Part shown: piece after piece, positions 17,110 through 25,740 of the stretch | Layout: each line of letters starts with the position of its first letter | How positions within the stretch are numbered: the stretch's first letter is position 1 | Source of the DNA: Bartonella massiliensis | Lineage (GTDB): Bacteria; Pseudomonadota; Alphaproteobacteria; Rhizobiales; Rhizobiaceae | Length of the DNA: 64,000 nucleotides | Assembly: GCF_902150025.1 (NCBI RefSeq) | Contig: NZ_CABFVS010000004.1 | Location: 88,365-152,364 of the forward strand | Direction of reading: 5' to 3' | Program-made: the position numbers and the translations under genes | The notes under the pieces: generated by a model | Told to the model about the DNA's origin: nothing | The model's input: only the letters and a program-made list of their open reading frames with translations | Database searches by the model: none

Positions 17110-18435
17110 ATGATGACGATAACAAGACAGAAAGTTTTTACGTGGTTTATCATCACTTGTGGTTTGTGGTTTTCCAGCCTCTCATCGGGTTATGCGCAAT
17201 TGAAAGGAACGATTTCAAGTGCTGATTTTAATCCTATTCCCATTGCCATTACAGATTTTATTTCCAATGATTCGATTGGATTGAAAATATCGGCAGTGGT
17301 GTCAGCTGATCTTGAACGGTCTGGGCTTTTTTTACCGCTTGATAAGGAAAAATTTTTTGAAAAAATTTCTAATCCGAATAAACAACCGCATTTTGCTTCT
17401 TGGCAGAAAATAAAAGCGCAAGGTTTGGTGATGGGGCAAGTCATGAGAGAAATCGATGGGCGTTTGAGGGTTGATTTTCGTTTATGGGATGTTTTTGGGC
17501 AGCGACAACTGAAAGGGCGGCGTTTTTATACCGCAACAGAACGTTGGAGACGTGTGGCCCATATGATCGCAGATGAGATCTATAGTGAAATGACAGGGGA
17601 AAGTGGTTATTTTGATACACGAATTGTTTTTATCGATGAGACAGGCCCCCAAAATGCGCGTATTAAACGTTTAGCAATGATGGATCAAGATGGTGCAAAT
17701 TTGATTTATATGTCTGATGGAAGTGAATTGGTGCTGACGCCGCGTTTTTCACCCAAAAGACAAGAAATCACCTATATGGCTTATGAAGACAATCAAATCC
17801 CTCATGTTTATCTCCAACAAATTGAAATGGGGCAAAGAGAGTTGATCGGAACGTTTAATAACATGACCATTGCTCCACGTTTTTCTTCTGATGGACAAAA
17901 AGTCATCATGAGTTTGTTGCAAAATGATGGAAGTGCAAATCTTTACACCATGGATTTGCGAACCCGTACAATGACACGACTGACAACAACTTCTGCTATT
18001 GATACTTCTGCTTCTTATTCTCCGGATGGGGAACAAATCGTCTTTTCTTCCGATCGTAGTGGAAAGCCGCAAATCTATAAAATGAATGCCGATGGTAGTA
18101 ATATTCAGCAGATTTCTTCAAACGAGGGAAGTTATTCAACACCCATTTGGTCGCCACGGGGTGACTATATTGCCTTTACAAAACAATTAGCCGGACAATT
18201 TTCTATTGGTGTTATGCGCCCTGATGGACAAGGAGAACGAATTTTAACCACAGGATTTCACAATGAAGGACCGACTTGGGCCCCCAATGGTCGTGTGTTG
18301 ATGTTCTTTCGCAAAAATCCCGGTATGGGACCAAAAATCTATACCATTGACATTACGGGACGCAATGAACGTCAACTCCCCACACCCAATGATGCTTCTG
18401 ATCCAGCATGGTCACCGTTACTCAATATACAATAA
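17110..18435 (+). CDS. tolB: Tol-Pal system beta-propeller protein TolB
   Basis: This 441-residue periplasmic protein has a signal peptide (residues 1-~30, [19 protein letters not shown]) and an N-terminal domain ([20 protein letters not shown]). A six-bladed propeller repeats SPDG-type motifs ([62 protein letters not shown]). It binds Pal and TolA. It starts 39 bp after tolA. The next Tol gene, pal, is displaced by 3.2 kb. Confidence 0.95.
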   Translation: MMTITRQKVFTWFIITCGLWFSSLSSGYAQLKGTISSADFNPIPIAITDFISNDSIGLKISAVVSADLERSGLFLPLDKEKFFEKISNPNKQPHFASWQKIKAQGLVMGQVMREIDGRLRVDFRLWDVFGQRQLKGRRFYTATERWRRVAHMIADEIYSEMTGESGYFDTRIVFIDETGPQNARIKRLAMMDQDGANLIYMSDGSELVLTPRFSPKRQEITYMAYEDNQIPHVYLQQIEMGQRELIGTFNNMTIAPRFSSDGQKVIMSLLQNDGSANLYTMDLRTRTMTRLTTTSAIDTSASYSPDGEQIVFSSDRSGKPQIYKMNADGSNIQQISSNEGSYSTPIWSPRGDYIAFTKQLAGQFSIGVMRPDGQGERILTTGFHNEGPTWAPNGRVLMFFRKNPGMGPKIYTIDITGRNERQLPTPNDASDPAWSPLLNIQ

Positions 18436-19554
18436 AAAAAGTGTTTGACGAAAATACAAAAACAGAGAGGGAATGCAGTCTCAAATCTATACCAATTTCC
18501 ATGGTTTTTAATCATTTAAAAGCAGGAATTTGTTATAGGAGTATAAGAGCTTCTGTCAGTTTTATGCAGCGTTGGCTGCATTCAGCATCGGCTGTCGTGG
18601 TCATGAATTTTTTTTGAGACGCCAATGTTTTTAAAAAACAATTTCCTTAAAAAAGAGAGCTGTTTTGAGATTTCTAGATGGCCTTTATTTTTCAAACTGT
18701 CGCTATAGATGTTTTTGACGTCCTTTCTGCTTTTTTTTGCTTAAAGTCCAGCTAGTTATCAAGTAGACTCTTTCTACTTCCCTCTTGATCTCGTTTTCTT
18801 TAACGATAAGGAAAACTCTAGGGGGTAAGCCCTATCTTACAGACTATGGATCACGTCTTTTAAAAAAATATCGAATATCTCCAGAAGCTTTTAATGTTTC
18901 AATAAAAGAGCAAGACCGCATCATACAAACTCTAGAATGTTGCAATAGCCTTACAGCGTTTTAAGACGGTTCATGAAATGGCATTTTTAGTCTTTTAAGT
19001 TTTACAGCACACGGGATTTTTCTGTTTAATAATATAATGTGCAAGCGCATGATTTTAATTGTCTCAATACACACACAGATTTTAAATGAGAGAATTTGAC
19101 GCTATTTAAAGGCTCACATTCAATATACAAAACAGTGAATTATCATTATAAATCAATCTCTTGTGCAAATATAAATAACGCTAGACTTTTAATATAAATC
19201 AATGTGATGCGTATTTAGGAAAGGATATGCTGCCTTCAATTGCAAGCAAATCTCATGCGTGGGAAAAGGCATGCGTCTTTAAAAAATCTGAATTATTTAA
19301 AGACCAGATTGGGGCGCAATCTTCATTTTTTGAGAGGAAGGCAAAAAAGGTTAATCTTAAACAACAAATGAGAGAGAGGCAGAGGCATTCTTAGAATATA
19401 GATAATTCCTAGAATATATCAGGAAAGCGTGAGACTATAGAGTCTAGGCTTTTATCATCAAAACAGTTTGAGCGTTTAAGGGTGTTTTCTTCAATCTGCT
19501 TGGTTTTATTTTTTGCAATTAATTATGGTTTTTTTGGGCGTTATAAATGATTGA
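18436..19554. other. Non-coding spacer between tolB and yebC
   Basis: No gene is recognisable. 18990-19190 contains the integrase-upstream repeat (GTGCAAGCGCATGATTTTAA, then AAATGAGAGAATTTGACGCT and TCACATTCAATATACAAAAC). The rest is AT-rich with short decayed frames. Confidence 0.5.
18990..19190 (-). pseudogene. Integrase relic (upstream region copy)
   Basis: This copy matches the dispersed repeat that precedes the degenerate tyrosine-recombinase fragments near 48500, 51130, 53040 and 54945. Only the non-coding upstream part is clear. Confidence 0.5.
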
Positions 19555-19580
19555 CCCCGCTGTTGATGCGGGGCTTTTAT
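19555..19580 (+). terminator. Orphan intrinsic terminator
   Basis: CCCCGC-TGTTGAT-GCGGGG followed by CTTTTAT is a clear plus-strand terminator. No plus-strand gene ends nearby; tolB ends 1.1 kb upstream. It may end a small RNA beginning after about 19400. Confidence 0.65.
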
Positions 19581-19668
19581 ATGTGTGGATAAATTATGTA
19601 TGCTCCTAAAGAGGAGAGAGATGCTTTTTCAGTTCCTCATAGGTGAAGCGGGGGCTCAAGGATGAAAA

Positions 19669-20415
19669 TTATACGGATAGTTTTGCCAAGATCTCATCGC
19701 TGACATCAAAATTAGCATAAACATTTTGCACATCATCATCTTCTTCTAATGTTGAAATCAGTCGTAAAACGGATAAAGCTTTTTCTTCATCTATTGGAGC
19801 AAGGGTGGTGGCTTTCCAAATTGTTTTAATCGATTCTGCTTCACCCAGTTTTGCTTCAAGTGTTTTTGAAACTTCACCAATATCTTCAAATGCGCAGGTA
19901 ATATGATGTCCAGTTTCTTCTGATTGTACATCTTCAGCACCGGCTTCAATGGCTGCCTCCATGATGTTGTCTACTGTTCCTGCTTCTGGTTTATAAATTA
20001 TTTCCCCAATCCGATTAAACATGAAGCTTACAGATCCTGTTTCTCCTAGGGCTCCGCCGGATTTGGTGAAGGCGGCACGCACGTTTGAAGCGGTGCGGTT
20101 GCGGTTGTCTGTTAAGGCTTCAACAATAACGGCAACACCGCCTGGTCCATAGCCCTCATAGCGGACTTCATCATAATTTTCGACATCGGTGCCGGAAGCT
20201 TTTTTAATCGCGCGTTCGATATTATCTTTCGGCATCGATTGTGCTTTGGCATTTTGGACAGCCAGCCTTAAACGTGGATTCATGGCTGGATCAGGCGCAC
20301 CTTGTTTTGCAGCTACGGTAATTTCCCGTGCAAGCTTAGAAAATATTTTTGAGCGCATTGCATCCTGACGCCCTTTACGGTGCATAATATTTTTAAATTG
20401 TGAATGACCTGCCAT
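19669..20415 (-). CDS. YebC/PmpR/TACO1-family protein
   Basis: This 248-residue protein has the family start [37 protein letters not shown], the [11 protein letters not shown] block and [20 protein letters not shown], all diagnostic. YebC relatives are described as DNA-binding regulators or, more recently, as factors that help ribosomes at difficult sequences (TACO1). It is convergent with the tol genes and divergent from trcR. Its presence between tolB and pal breaks the usual tol-pal order. Confidence 0.93.
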   Translation of the reverse strand: MAGHSQFKNIMHRKGRQDAMRSKIFSKLAREITVAAKQGAPDPAMNPRLRLAVQNAKAQSMPKDNIERAIKKASGTDVENYDEVRYEGYGPGGVAVIVEALTDNRNRTASNVRAAFTKSGGALGETGSVSFMFNRIGEIIYKPEAGTVDNIMEAAIEAGAEDVQSEETGHHITCAFEDIGEVSKTLEAKLGEAESIKTIWKATTLAPIDEEKALSVLRLISTLEEDDDVQNVYANFDVSDEILAKLSV

Positions 20416-20789
20416 AGTTTTCCTTCCTGTTTCAAGGGCTGTCCTTCCAGTTGGATATTCTTTAGAATTTCAAGGCGATAAAACCACACATCCCACCAGA
20501 ACAAATATGCCACAGCATACGGTGAAATAATCAAATAAACCCTTTATAAGAAAATTCATCTTAAAGGTAAAGATCCCTTAAGTTTAAGGATCATGATAAG
20601 AGAGATCTCTTGTCGTTGAGCAAAAATCACGCTATAACAGAATATAATCTCATGGCAAAATGGTTTATTCCATGCCTCTCTTTGTTTTTAAGAGTGGGTG
20701 GGAAAAACTGATATATAACAAAGATTTCAGTGCTCTTGAGTGGGCTATAACCTGCCTCATAGAGGAGGCACAGAAGAGGATTTATAAAG
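20416..20789. other. Divergent promoter region yebC/trcR
   Basis: 374 bp between two divergent genes. GAGGAGGCACAGAAGAGGA lies just before the trcR start. No further gene is seen. Confidence 0.5.
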
Positions 20790-21485
20790 ATGGCAACGCA
20801 ACTTTTGATGCCCAAAGCGACAGCTGTTTGGTTGGTTGATAATACAGCACTTTCTTTTGAGCAGATTGCAGAATTTTGTAAATTGCATGTCTTGGAAGTC
20901 AAAGCTATTGCCGATGGAGAGGCAGCTTATGGTATTAAAGGTCTCGATCCGATTAGTTCTGGGCAGTTGACGCGCAGTGAAATTGCACGGGTGGAGGCGG
21001 ATCAAAGCGCACGCTTGAAAATCTCTCAATCGAGGGTGCATATTCCTGAAAAAAAACGAAAAGGGGCGCGCTATATCCCTCTTTCTCGACGTCAAGATCG
21101 TCCCAATGGTATCTTATGGTTGGTCACAAATCATCCCGAGTTAAAAGATGCACAAATTGCACGGTTGATTGGAACAACAAAAGCAACGATTGAACAAATC
21201 CGCCTTCGAACCCATTGGAATAGTGCAAACTTGTCTCCTCTTGATCCTGTAGGACTTGGCTTGTGTTCCCAAATCGATTTAGATTTTGAACTCCAGCGTG
21301 CGGCAAAAAATCGTCCTGTTGCTGCAGAAGAAGATAGGTCTTTGCTTCCTGCTTCTGTGACGGAAAACGCTGCTCTAGAGGAAAATGAGAGTGAAGAAAA
21401 TCAAAGCAAGACTTTTGATGCTGATAAAGTATTTGCAAAGTTAAATGCATTGCAAAAAAATAATCAAGATCAAGAAGATGCGTAA
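20790..21485 (+). CDS. TrcR-like cell cycle transcriptional regulator (DUF1013)
   Basis: This 231-residue alphaproteobacterial DUF1013 protein opens with LMPKATAVWLVDNTALSFEQ, then IAEFCKLHVLEVKAIADGEA, a predicted HTH-like segment. NGILWLVTNHPELKDAQIAR-LIGTTKATIEQ gives a second HTH-like segment, and SPLDPVGLGLC closes the conserved core at about residue 165. The C-terminal 65 residues are Glu/Asn-rich and variable. The family is annotated as TrcR, a cell-cycle regulator. Confidence 0.85.
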   Translation: MATQLLMPKATAVWLVDNTALSFEQIAEFCKLHVLEVKAIADGEAAYGIKGLDPISSGQLTRSEIARVEADQSARLKISQSRVHIPEKKRKGARYIPLSRRQDRPNGILWLVTNHPELKDAQIARLIGTTKATIEQIRLRTHWNSANLSPLDPVGLGLCSQIDLDFELQRAAKNRPVAAEEDRSLLPASVTENAALEENESEENQSKTFDADKVFAKLNALQKNNQDQEDA

Positions 21486-21679
21486 ACAGCATGGCGTATA
21501 AGGGTAACATTTCTCATGAAAATGCTAGAGGAATAACCGGAGAGAAGAAAAATTGGCAGAGACTGAAAAATAATAACAAAAACAGAAAAAATTTCGTCTT
21601 CATTAGGAATTAACAGTTATTCTTAAGAAATATTTTTAAGAATGTACCCTTCTTTACGAAACTTAAGGAGAAACGGACT

Positions 21680-22201
21680 ATGCGCTCTACCCAAAATACT
21701 CTCTCTCGTTCCTTAGCAATCCTTATTTTTTTCTCTCTATGCTTGAGTGGGTGTGGCAAAAAAAATATCGGGGCATTAAACGGTATAAATGGCGCCTATA
21801 TGAATGATGCTGGTTTCAATCAAGTGTCACCAGGTTCAGGGCAAGAATTTACGGTTAATGTGGGGGATCGCGTGTTTTTTAGTCTTGATTCTTCTTCACT
21901 TAATGCAGATGCTGAACGTATTTTAACGCGCCAAGCAGAATGGTTGCTTCATTATCCTTATTACTCTATTATGATCGAAGGTCATGCTGATGAGAGGGGA
22001 ACACGTGAATATAACTTGGCACTGGGACAGCGCCGCGCTGTTGCTGTGCGAAACTATTTGGTATCTCTTGGTGTGTCAGCACAACGGATTCAAACAATTT
22101 CTTACGGAAAAGAAAGGCCTGTAGCGGTGTGTGATGATATTTCCTGTTGGAATCAAAATCGACGTGCTGTGACAACGCTCAATGACATGAACAGTCGTTA
22201 A
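21680..22201 (+). CDS. pal: Peptidoglycan-associated lipoprotein Pal
   Basis: This 173-residue outer-membrane lipoprotein has a signal peptide with lipobox LCLSGC (Cys at residue ~25). It has an OmpA-like peptidoglycan-binding domain: VFFSLDSSSLNADAERILTR, then IMIEGHADERGTREYNLALG and RRAVAVRNYL, with ISYGKERPV near the end. It anchors the outer membrane to the wall and receives TolB. AAGGAGAAACGG precedes the start. cpoB follows after 54 bp. Confidence 0.96.
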   Translation: MRSTQNTLSRSLAILIFFSLCLSGCGKKNIGALNGINGAYMNDAGFNQVSPGSGQEFTVNVGDRVFFSLDSSSLNADAERILTRQAEWLLHYPYYSIMIEGHADERGTREYNLALGQRRAVAVRNYLVSLGVSAQRIQTISYGKERPVAVCDDISCWNQNRRAVTTLNDMNSR

Positions 22202-22255
22202 AGGAAGAAAATTGTTTGTTTCAACCATTCAATGAACTCTTAAGAGGAGAAGAGA

Positions 22256-24001
22256 ATGTATCGTAAAATCAATTGGAAAACGATTTTTTATATGGCGGTT
22301 TTCATAGCTTGTTCTACTTCATTTGTTCAAAGTGCAGCGCGAAAGGCTTCTGAATATCCAGCACATGATACAGATAAAGTTGATGCTGCCGATAAAGCGG
22401 CTTCTGATGCGGTGAAGCAAGCTCCTGACGCTTCCGATGCAGTGGAAAAAGCCACTGACGCTGCTGATAAGGCTGCTTCTGATGCAGTGAAGAACGCCAC
22501 TGACGCTACCGATAAGGCTGCTACCGATGCGGTGAAGAAAGCTTCTGATGCCGCTGATAAGGCTTCCGATGCAGTGAAAAACGCCACTGACGCTGCTGAT
22601 AAGGCTGCTTCTGATGCAGTGAAGAACGCCACTGACGCTACCGATAAGGCTGCTACCGATGCGGTGAAGAAAGCTTCTGATGCCGCTGATAAGGCTTCCG
22701 ATGCAGTGAAAAACGCTACTGACGCTGCTGATAAAGCGGCTTCCGATGCAGTGGAAAAAGCCACTGATACTGCTGATAAAGCGGCTACCAATGCGGTGAA
22801 GAAAGCTTCTGATGCGGTGGAAAAAGCCGCTGATGCTGCTGATAAAGCGGCTACCGATGCAGTGAAAAACGCTACTGATGCCGCTGATAAGGCTGCCGAT
22901 GCGGTGGAAAAAGCCACTGACGCTGCTGATAAAGCGGCTTCTGATGCGGTGGAAAAAGCCGCTGACGCTGCTGATAAAGCGGCTTCTGATGCAGTGAAAA
23001 ACGCCACTGATGCTGCTGATAAAGCGGCTACCGATGCGGTGAAAAAAGCTTCTGATGCCGCTGATAAGGCTGCTACCGATGCAGTGGAAAAAGCCACTGG
23101 CGCTGCCGATAAAGCGGCTTCTGATGCGGTGGAAAAAGCCGCTGATGCTGCTGATAAAGCGGCTACCGATGCGGTGAAGAAAGCTTCTGATGCCGCTGAT
23201 AAAGCGGCTACCGATGCGGTGAAGAAAGCTTCTGATGTCGCTGATAAGGCTTCCGATGCAGTGAAAAACGCCACTGATACTGCTGATAAGGCTGCTACCG
23301 ATGCGGTGAAAAAAGCTTCTGGTATTTCGGAACATCAAGGAATTATTTTAGAGAATCAGCAGCTTTTATTTAAAGATTATGATTTAGATAAGCTTTTGCA
23401 TAAGATACGAACGGTGCTTGAGCGTAATAATCTGAAAGATATTAACAAGCAGTTTCACCGGCTTTTTGATCAAAAAGACTCTTCTGTTTATTCTTGTTCC
23501 GTTGAAAATGCCGCTTTGGATGAAAAATCTCAGAAAGAAGAGAGGGGACAGGAACATAGCACCGGTGATCAGACAAAGGTTGCTGCTGTGAAAGATCATG
23601 ATGTCCGTGCTCATATCGAATCACATAAGAGTGATACGCTTTCTTCTTCCAAAGCTTTGTATAAGGAAGGGTATGATTTTATTCGTTCTGCCAATTATGT
23701 TGATGCTGAAAAAAGTTTTTGTGCTTTTCAAAATCGTTACAAAAAAGATCCTTTGAGTGATGATGCTTTGTTTTGGTTGGCTGAATCTTTGTTGGGACAA
23801 AAACGCTATCATGAAGCAGCACAAGTTTATCTAACCGCGTGGTATGCCGATAAAAAGAAACTCTATACTTCCGAGATTTTGCTGAAATTAGCAAGAAGTA
23901 TGATTGCTCTTGAACCCAATAAAGAGGATTGTGCGCATTTTGTGAAAAAATCAAAACGTCATCAAATGTTAGAATCAGTGTTTTGTAAACCCGCAAAATA
24001 A
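22256..24001 (+). CDS. cpoB: CpoB/YbgF-like Tol-Pal coordinator with large Ala-rich repeat expansion
   Basis: This 581-residue periplasmic protein has a signal peptide (residues 1-~28) and a C-terminal TPR-type domain (ALYKEGYDFIRSANYVDAEK, DDALFWLAESLLGQKRYHEA, EILLKLARSMIAL) as in YbgF/CpoB, which couples Tol-Pal to peptidoglycan synthesis. Residues ~42-356 (22380-23322) consist almost only of 11- to 15-residue units of the type A(T/S)DAV(K/E)(K/N)A(S/T)DAADKA. That charged, Ala-rich pattern is predicted to form a continuous helix or coiled coil. The family is usually around 300 residues, so the array roughly doubles it. Position after pal supports the assignment. Confidence 0.85.
   Translation: MYRKINWKTIFYMAVFIACSTSFVQSAARKASEYPAHDTDKVDAADKAASDAVKQAPDASDAVEKATDAADKAASDAVKNATDATDKAATDAVKKASDAADKASDAVKNATDAADKAASDAVKNATDATDKAATDAVKKASDAADKASDAVKNATDAADKAASDAVEKATDTADKAATNAVKKASDAVEKAADAADKAATDAVKNATDAADKAADAVEKATDAADKAASDAVEKAADAADKAASDAVKNATDAADKAATDAVKKASDAADKAATDAVEKATGAADKAASDAVEKAADAADKAATDAVKKASDAADKAATDAVKKASDVADKASDAVKNATDTADKAATDAVKKASGISEHQGIILENQQLLFKDYDLDKLLHKIRTVLERNNLKDINKQFHRLFDQKDSSVYSCSVENAALDEKSQKEERGQEHSTGDQTKVAAVKDHDVRAHIESHKSDTLSSSKALYKEGYDFIRSANYVDAEKSFCAFQNRYKKDPLSDDALFWLAESLLGQKRYHEAAQVYLTAWYADKKKLYTSEILLKLARSMIALEPNKEDCAHFVKKSKRHQMLESVFCKPAK
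22380..23322 (+). repeat. In-frame minisatellite within cpoB
   Basis: Around 20-25 units of 33-45 bp (GCTGATAAGGCTGCTTCTGA-type) run in frame without interruption. Some larger blocks are near-identical: 22480-22590 and 22600-22710 repeat each other, which indicates recent unequal exchange. Confidence 0.9.
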
Positions 24002-24012
24002 GCAGAGAGGTC

Positions 24013-25626
24013 ATGTTTAGTGTGCATGAATTGGCAGGAAATCTCTTTAAAACATCGGATTTTATTCAGTGTCAACGAGTGATTCTTGCCGTTTCAGGAG
24101 GAAGTGATTCTTTGGCTTTGATGTTTTTGGTCAAGGAACATTTTGAAACACTCTCTGTTTCTCCAGAAATAATTGCTGTTACGGTTGATCACCAATTGCG
24201 TAAAGAATCAGCGCGTGAAGCGGAAATTGTTGCGGAAATTTGTCGTACCCATCACATTAAACATATCACTGTGCGGTGGGAAGGCGAAAAACCAAAGACC
24301 CATATTGCTGCCAGCGCTCGTGTTGCACGCTATGATCTCTTGGTTTTGGAAGCGCAAAAACAAGGTGCTTCCCTTATTATGACGGGTCATACACTCAATG
24401 ATCAGGTTGAAACCTATCAAATGCGGTATCAACGTCTCCAAAAGAATAAAGGGATTTTATACGATAAAGCAGGTGCTTTGCGTGATGGTGCTTCTGCGGG
24501 CGGTTTTGTCGGTGCTTTGCGCGGTGAAGCGGGTGCTCTGGGTGATGGTGTTCCTGCGGGCGGTTTTGTCGGTGCTTTGCGCGGTGAAGCGGGTGCTCTG
24601 GGTGATGGTGTTCCTGCGGGCGGTTTTGCCGGTGCTTTGCACGATAAAGCAGGTGCTCTGGGTGATGAAGATCATGCCAGAAAAACGAGAAGCCATATTG
24701 CCGAAAAAAGCTATGACGCCCTCTATGCGCGTGGTTTATCCTGTATTCCGCGTGAGGCATTGTTGCATAGAAAAGTGCGTTTGATTCGTCCGCTTCTTGG
24801 TGTCAAACGTCAAACATTGCGGAATTATTTACGTTTACGAGGAAAAACATGGATTGATGATCCAACAAACGAAGATCGCAATTTTGAACGTGTGCGTGTG
24901 CGTCAGTCTCTTTCTTCGCAAAAGCTTGCTGATATTGCTCAAAAAATAAATGAAGCCGCATTGCAGCGCCGTCAACAAGCGAAAAATATTGCCGATTTGA
25001 TCTTAGCGCTGGATATTACGGTTCAACATGGGCGTTGTTTCATCGCAAAGCCTGCATCATTTTTACAAAAACATTCCTGTTTTCCTTTTGTTGTCGGGCT
25101 TTTTGCGGTGCTGATGGGGGGGGCGTGTTATTTGCTTCCCAAGCAAAAATTGAGCACACTTGTTCAAAAAATCTGTCTTTATTCTTCAAAAAAAAAGCGT
25201 TTTACTTATGCTGGCTGTGTGATTGAATATAATAAAAGTGGGATCGCTTTGTGGCGTGAAGGGCGAAATATGAAAGAGGCTATTGTTGAGCCAGATGCAA
25301 CGTTCATATGGGATGGGCGTTATCACATTACCAATCATGGATCTGAAGCGATAAAGGTTGGAGCAGCGCATTTAGAACAGCTGAAATCTTTATTGAAAAA
25401 CAGCAATTTTGATCTTAAAAAACCTCATTTTCCCTCTTTACAATCGCTGCTGATGATTTCAAATGATAAAGGCTGTGATATTCCTGAGTTGATTTCTCAA
25501 GCGGTTGTGCATAAAAATGTTATGATCAAGCGGATTATGGCGCCTTTCGATTGGCTTTCTTCACGGGAAGATGATGCGCTGGTGAATGTTGTGGAACCTT
25601 TTTTTAATCTTGAGGTGAAAAGATAA
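24013..25626 (+). CDS. tilS: tRNA(Ile)-lysidine synthase TilS with internal Gly/Ala repeat insert
   Basis: This 537-residue enzyme converts C34 of tRNA-Ile(CAU) to lysidine. The PP-loop ILAVSGGSDSLALMFL is at residues ~25-40, followed by VTVDHQLRKESAREAEIV and MTGHTLNDQVETYQMR. RLIRPLLGVKRQTLRNYL and WIDDPTNEDRNFERVRVR complete the N-terminal domain. Residues ~150-225 hold a foreign-looking array of 20-residue units (GALRGEAGALGDGVPAGGFV) placed between the HxxxD-type motif and the RGLSCIPRE block. The C-terminal region is poorly conserved. The start at 24013 follows the cpoB stop by 11 bp with GAGAGG upstream. Confidence 0.9.
   Translation: MFSVHELAGNLFKTSDFIQCQRVILAVSGGSDSLALMFLVKEHFETLSVSPEIIAVTVDHQLRKESAREAEIVAEICRTHHIKHITVRWEGEKPKTHIAASARVARYDLLVLEAQKQGASLIMTGHTLNDQVETYQMRYQRLQKNKGILYDKAGALRDGASAGGFVGALRGEAGALGDGVPAGGFVGALRGEAGALGDGVPAGGFAGALHDKAGALGDEDHARKTRSHIAEKSYDALYARGLSCIPREALLHRKVRLIRPLLGVKRQTLRNYLRLRGKTWIDDPTNEDRNFERVRVRQSLSSQKLADIAQKINEAALQRRQQAKNIADLILALDITVQHGRCFIAKPASFLQKHSCFPFVVGLFAVLMGGACYLLPKQKLSTLVQKICLYSSKKKRFTYAGCVIEYNKSGIALWREGRNMKEAIVEPDATFIWDGRYHITNHGSEAIKVGAAHLEQLKSLLKNSNFDLKKPHFPSLQSLLMISNDKGCDIPELISQAVVHKNVMIKRIMAPFDWLSSREDDALVNVVEPFFNLEVKR
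24472..24690 (+). repeat. 60-bp tandem repeat within tilS
   Basis: 24511-24570 and 24571-24630 are exact except for one base at the end. Partial units flank them at 24472-24510 and 24631-24690. The unit is a multiple of three, keeping the frame. Confidence 0.9.
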
Positions 25627-25740
25627 AGAAAAATCACTCTAAAAGAGAATAAACTGTCTCTCATCCCTTGGCAAGGGGCTGACAAGATTATATGTTAAGG
25701 GGAACTGTTTGAAATCTATATTTGATTAAGTGGGCTGAAT

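Noticed and set aside
22380..23322. CRISPR-like regular repeats
   Set aside because: Units are in frame, lack unique spacers of constant length, and encode a continuous protein repeat; no cas genes are present.
22319..23338. Very long antisense open frames opposite cpoB (315 and 339 codons)
   Set aside because: They arise because the repeat units contain no stop in several frames; composition mirrors the repeats and there is no start context or family similarity.
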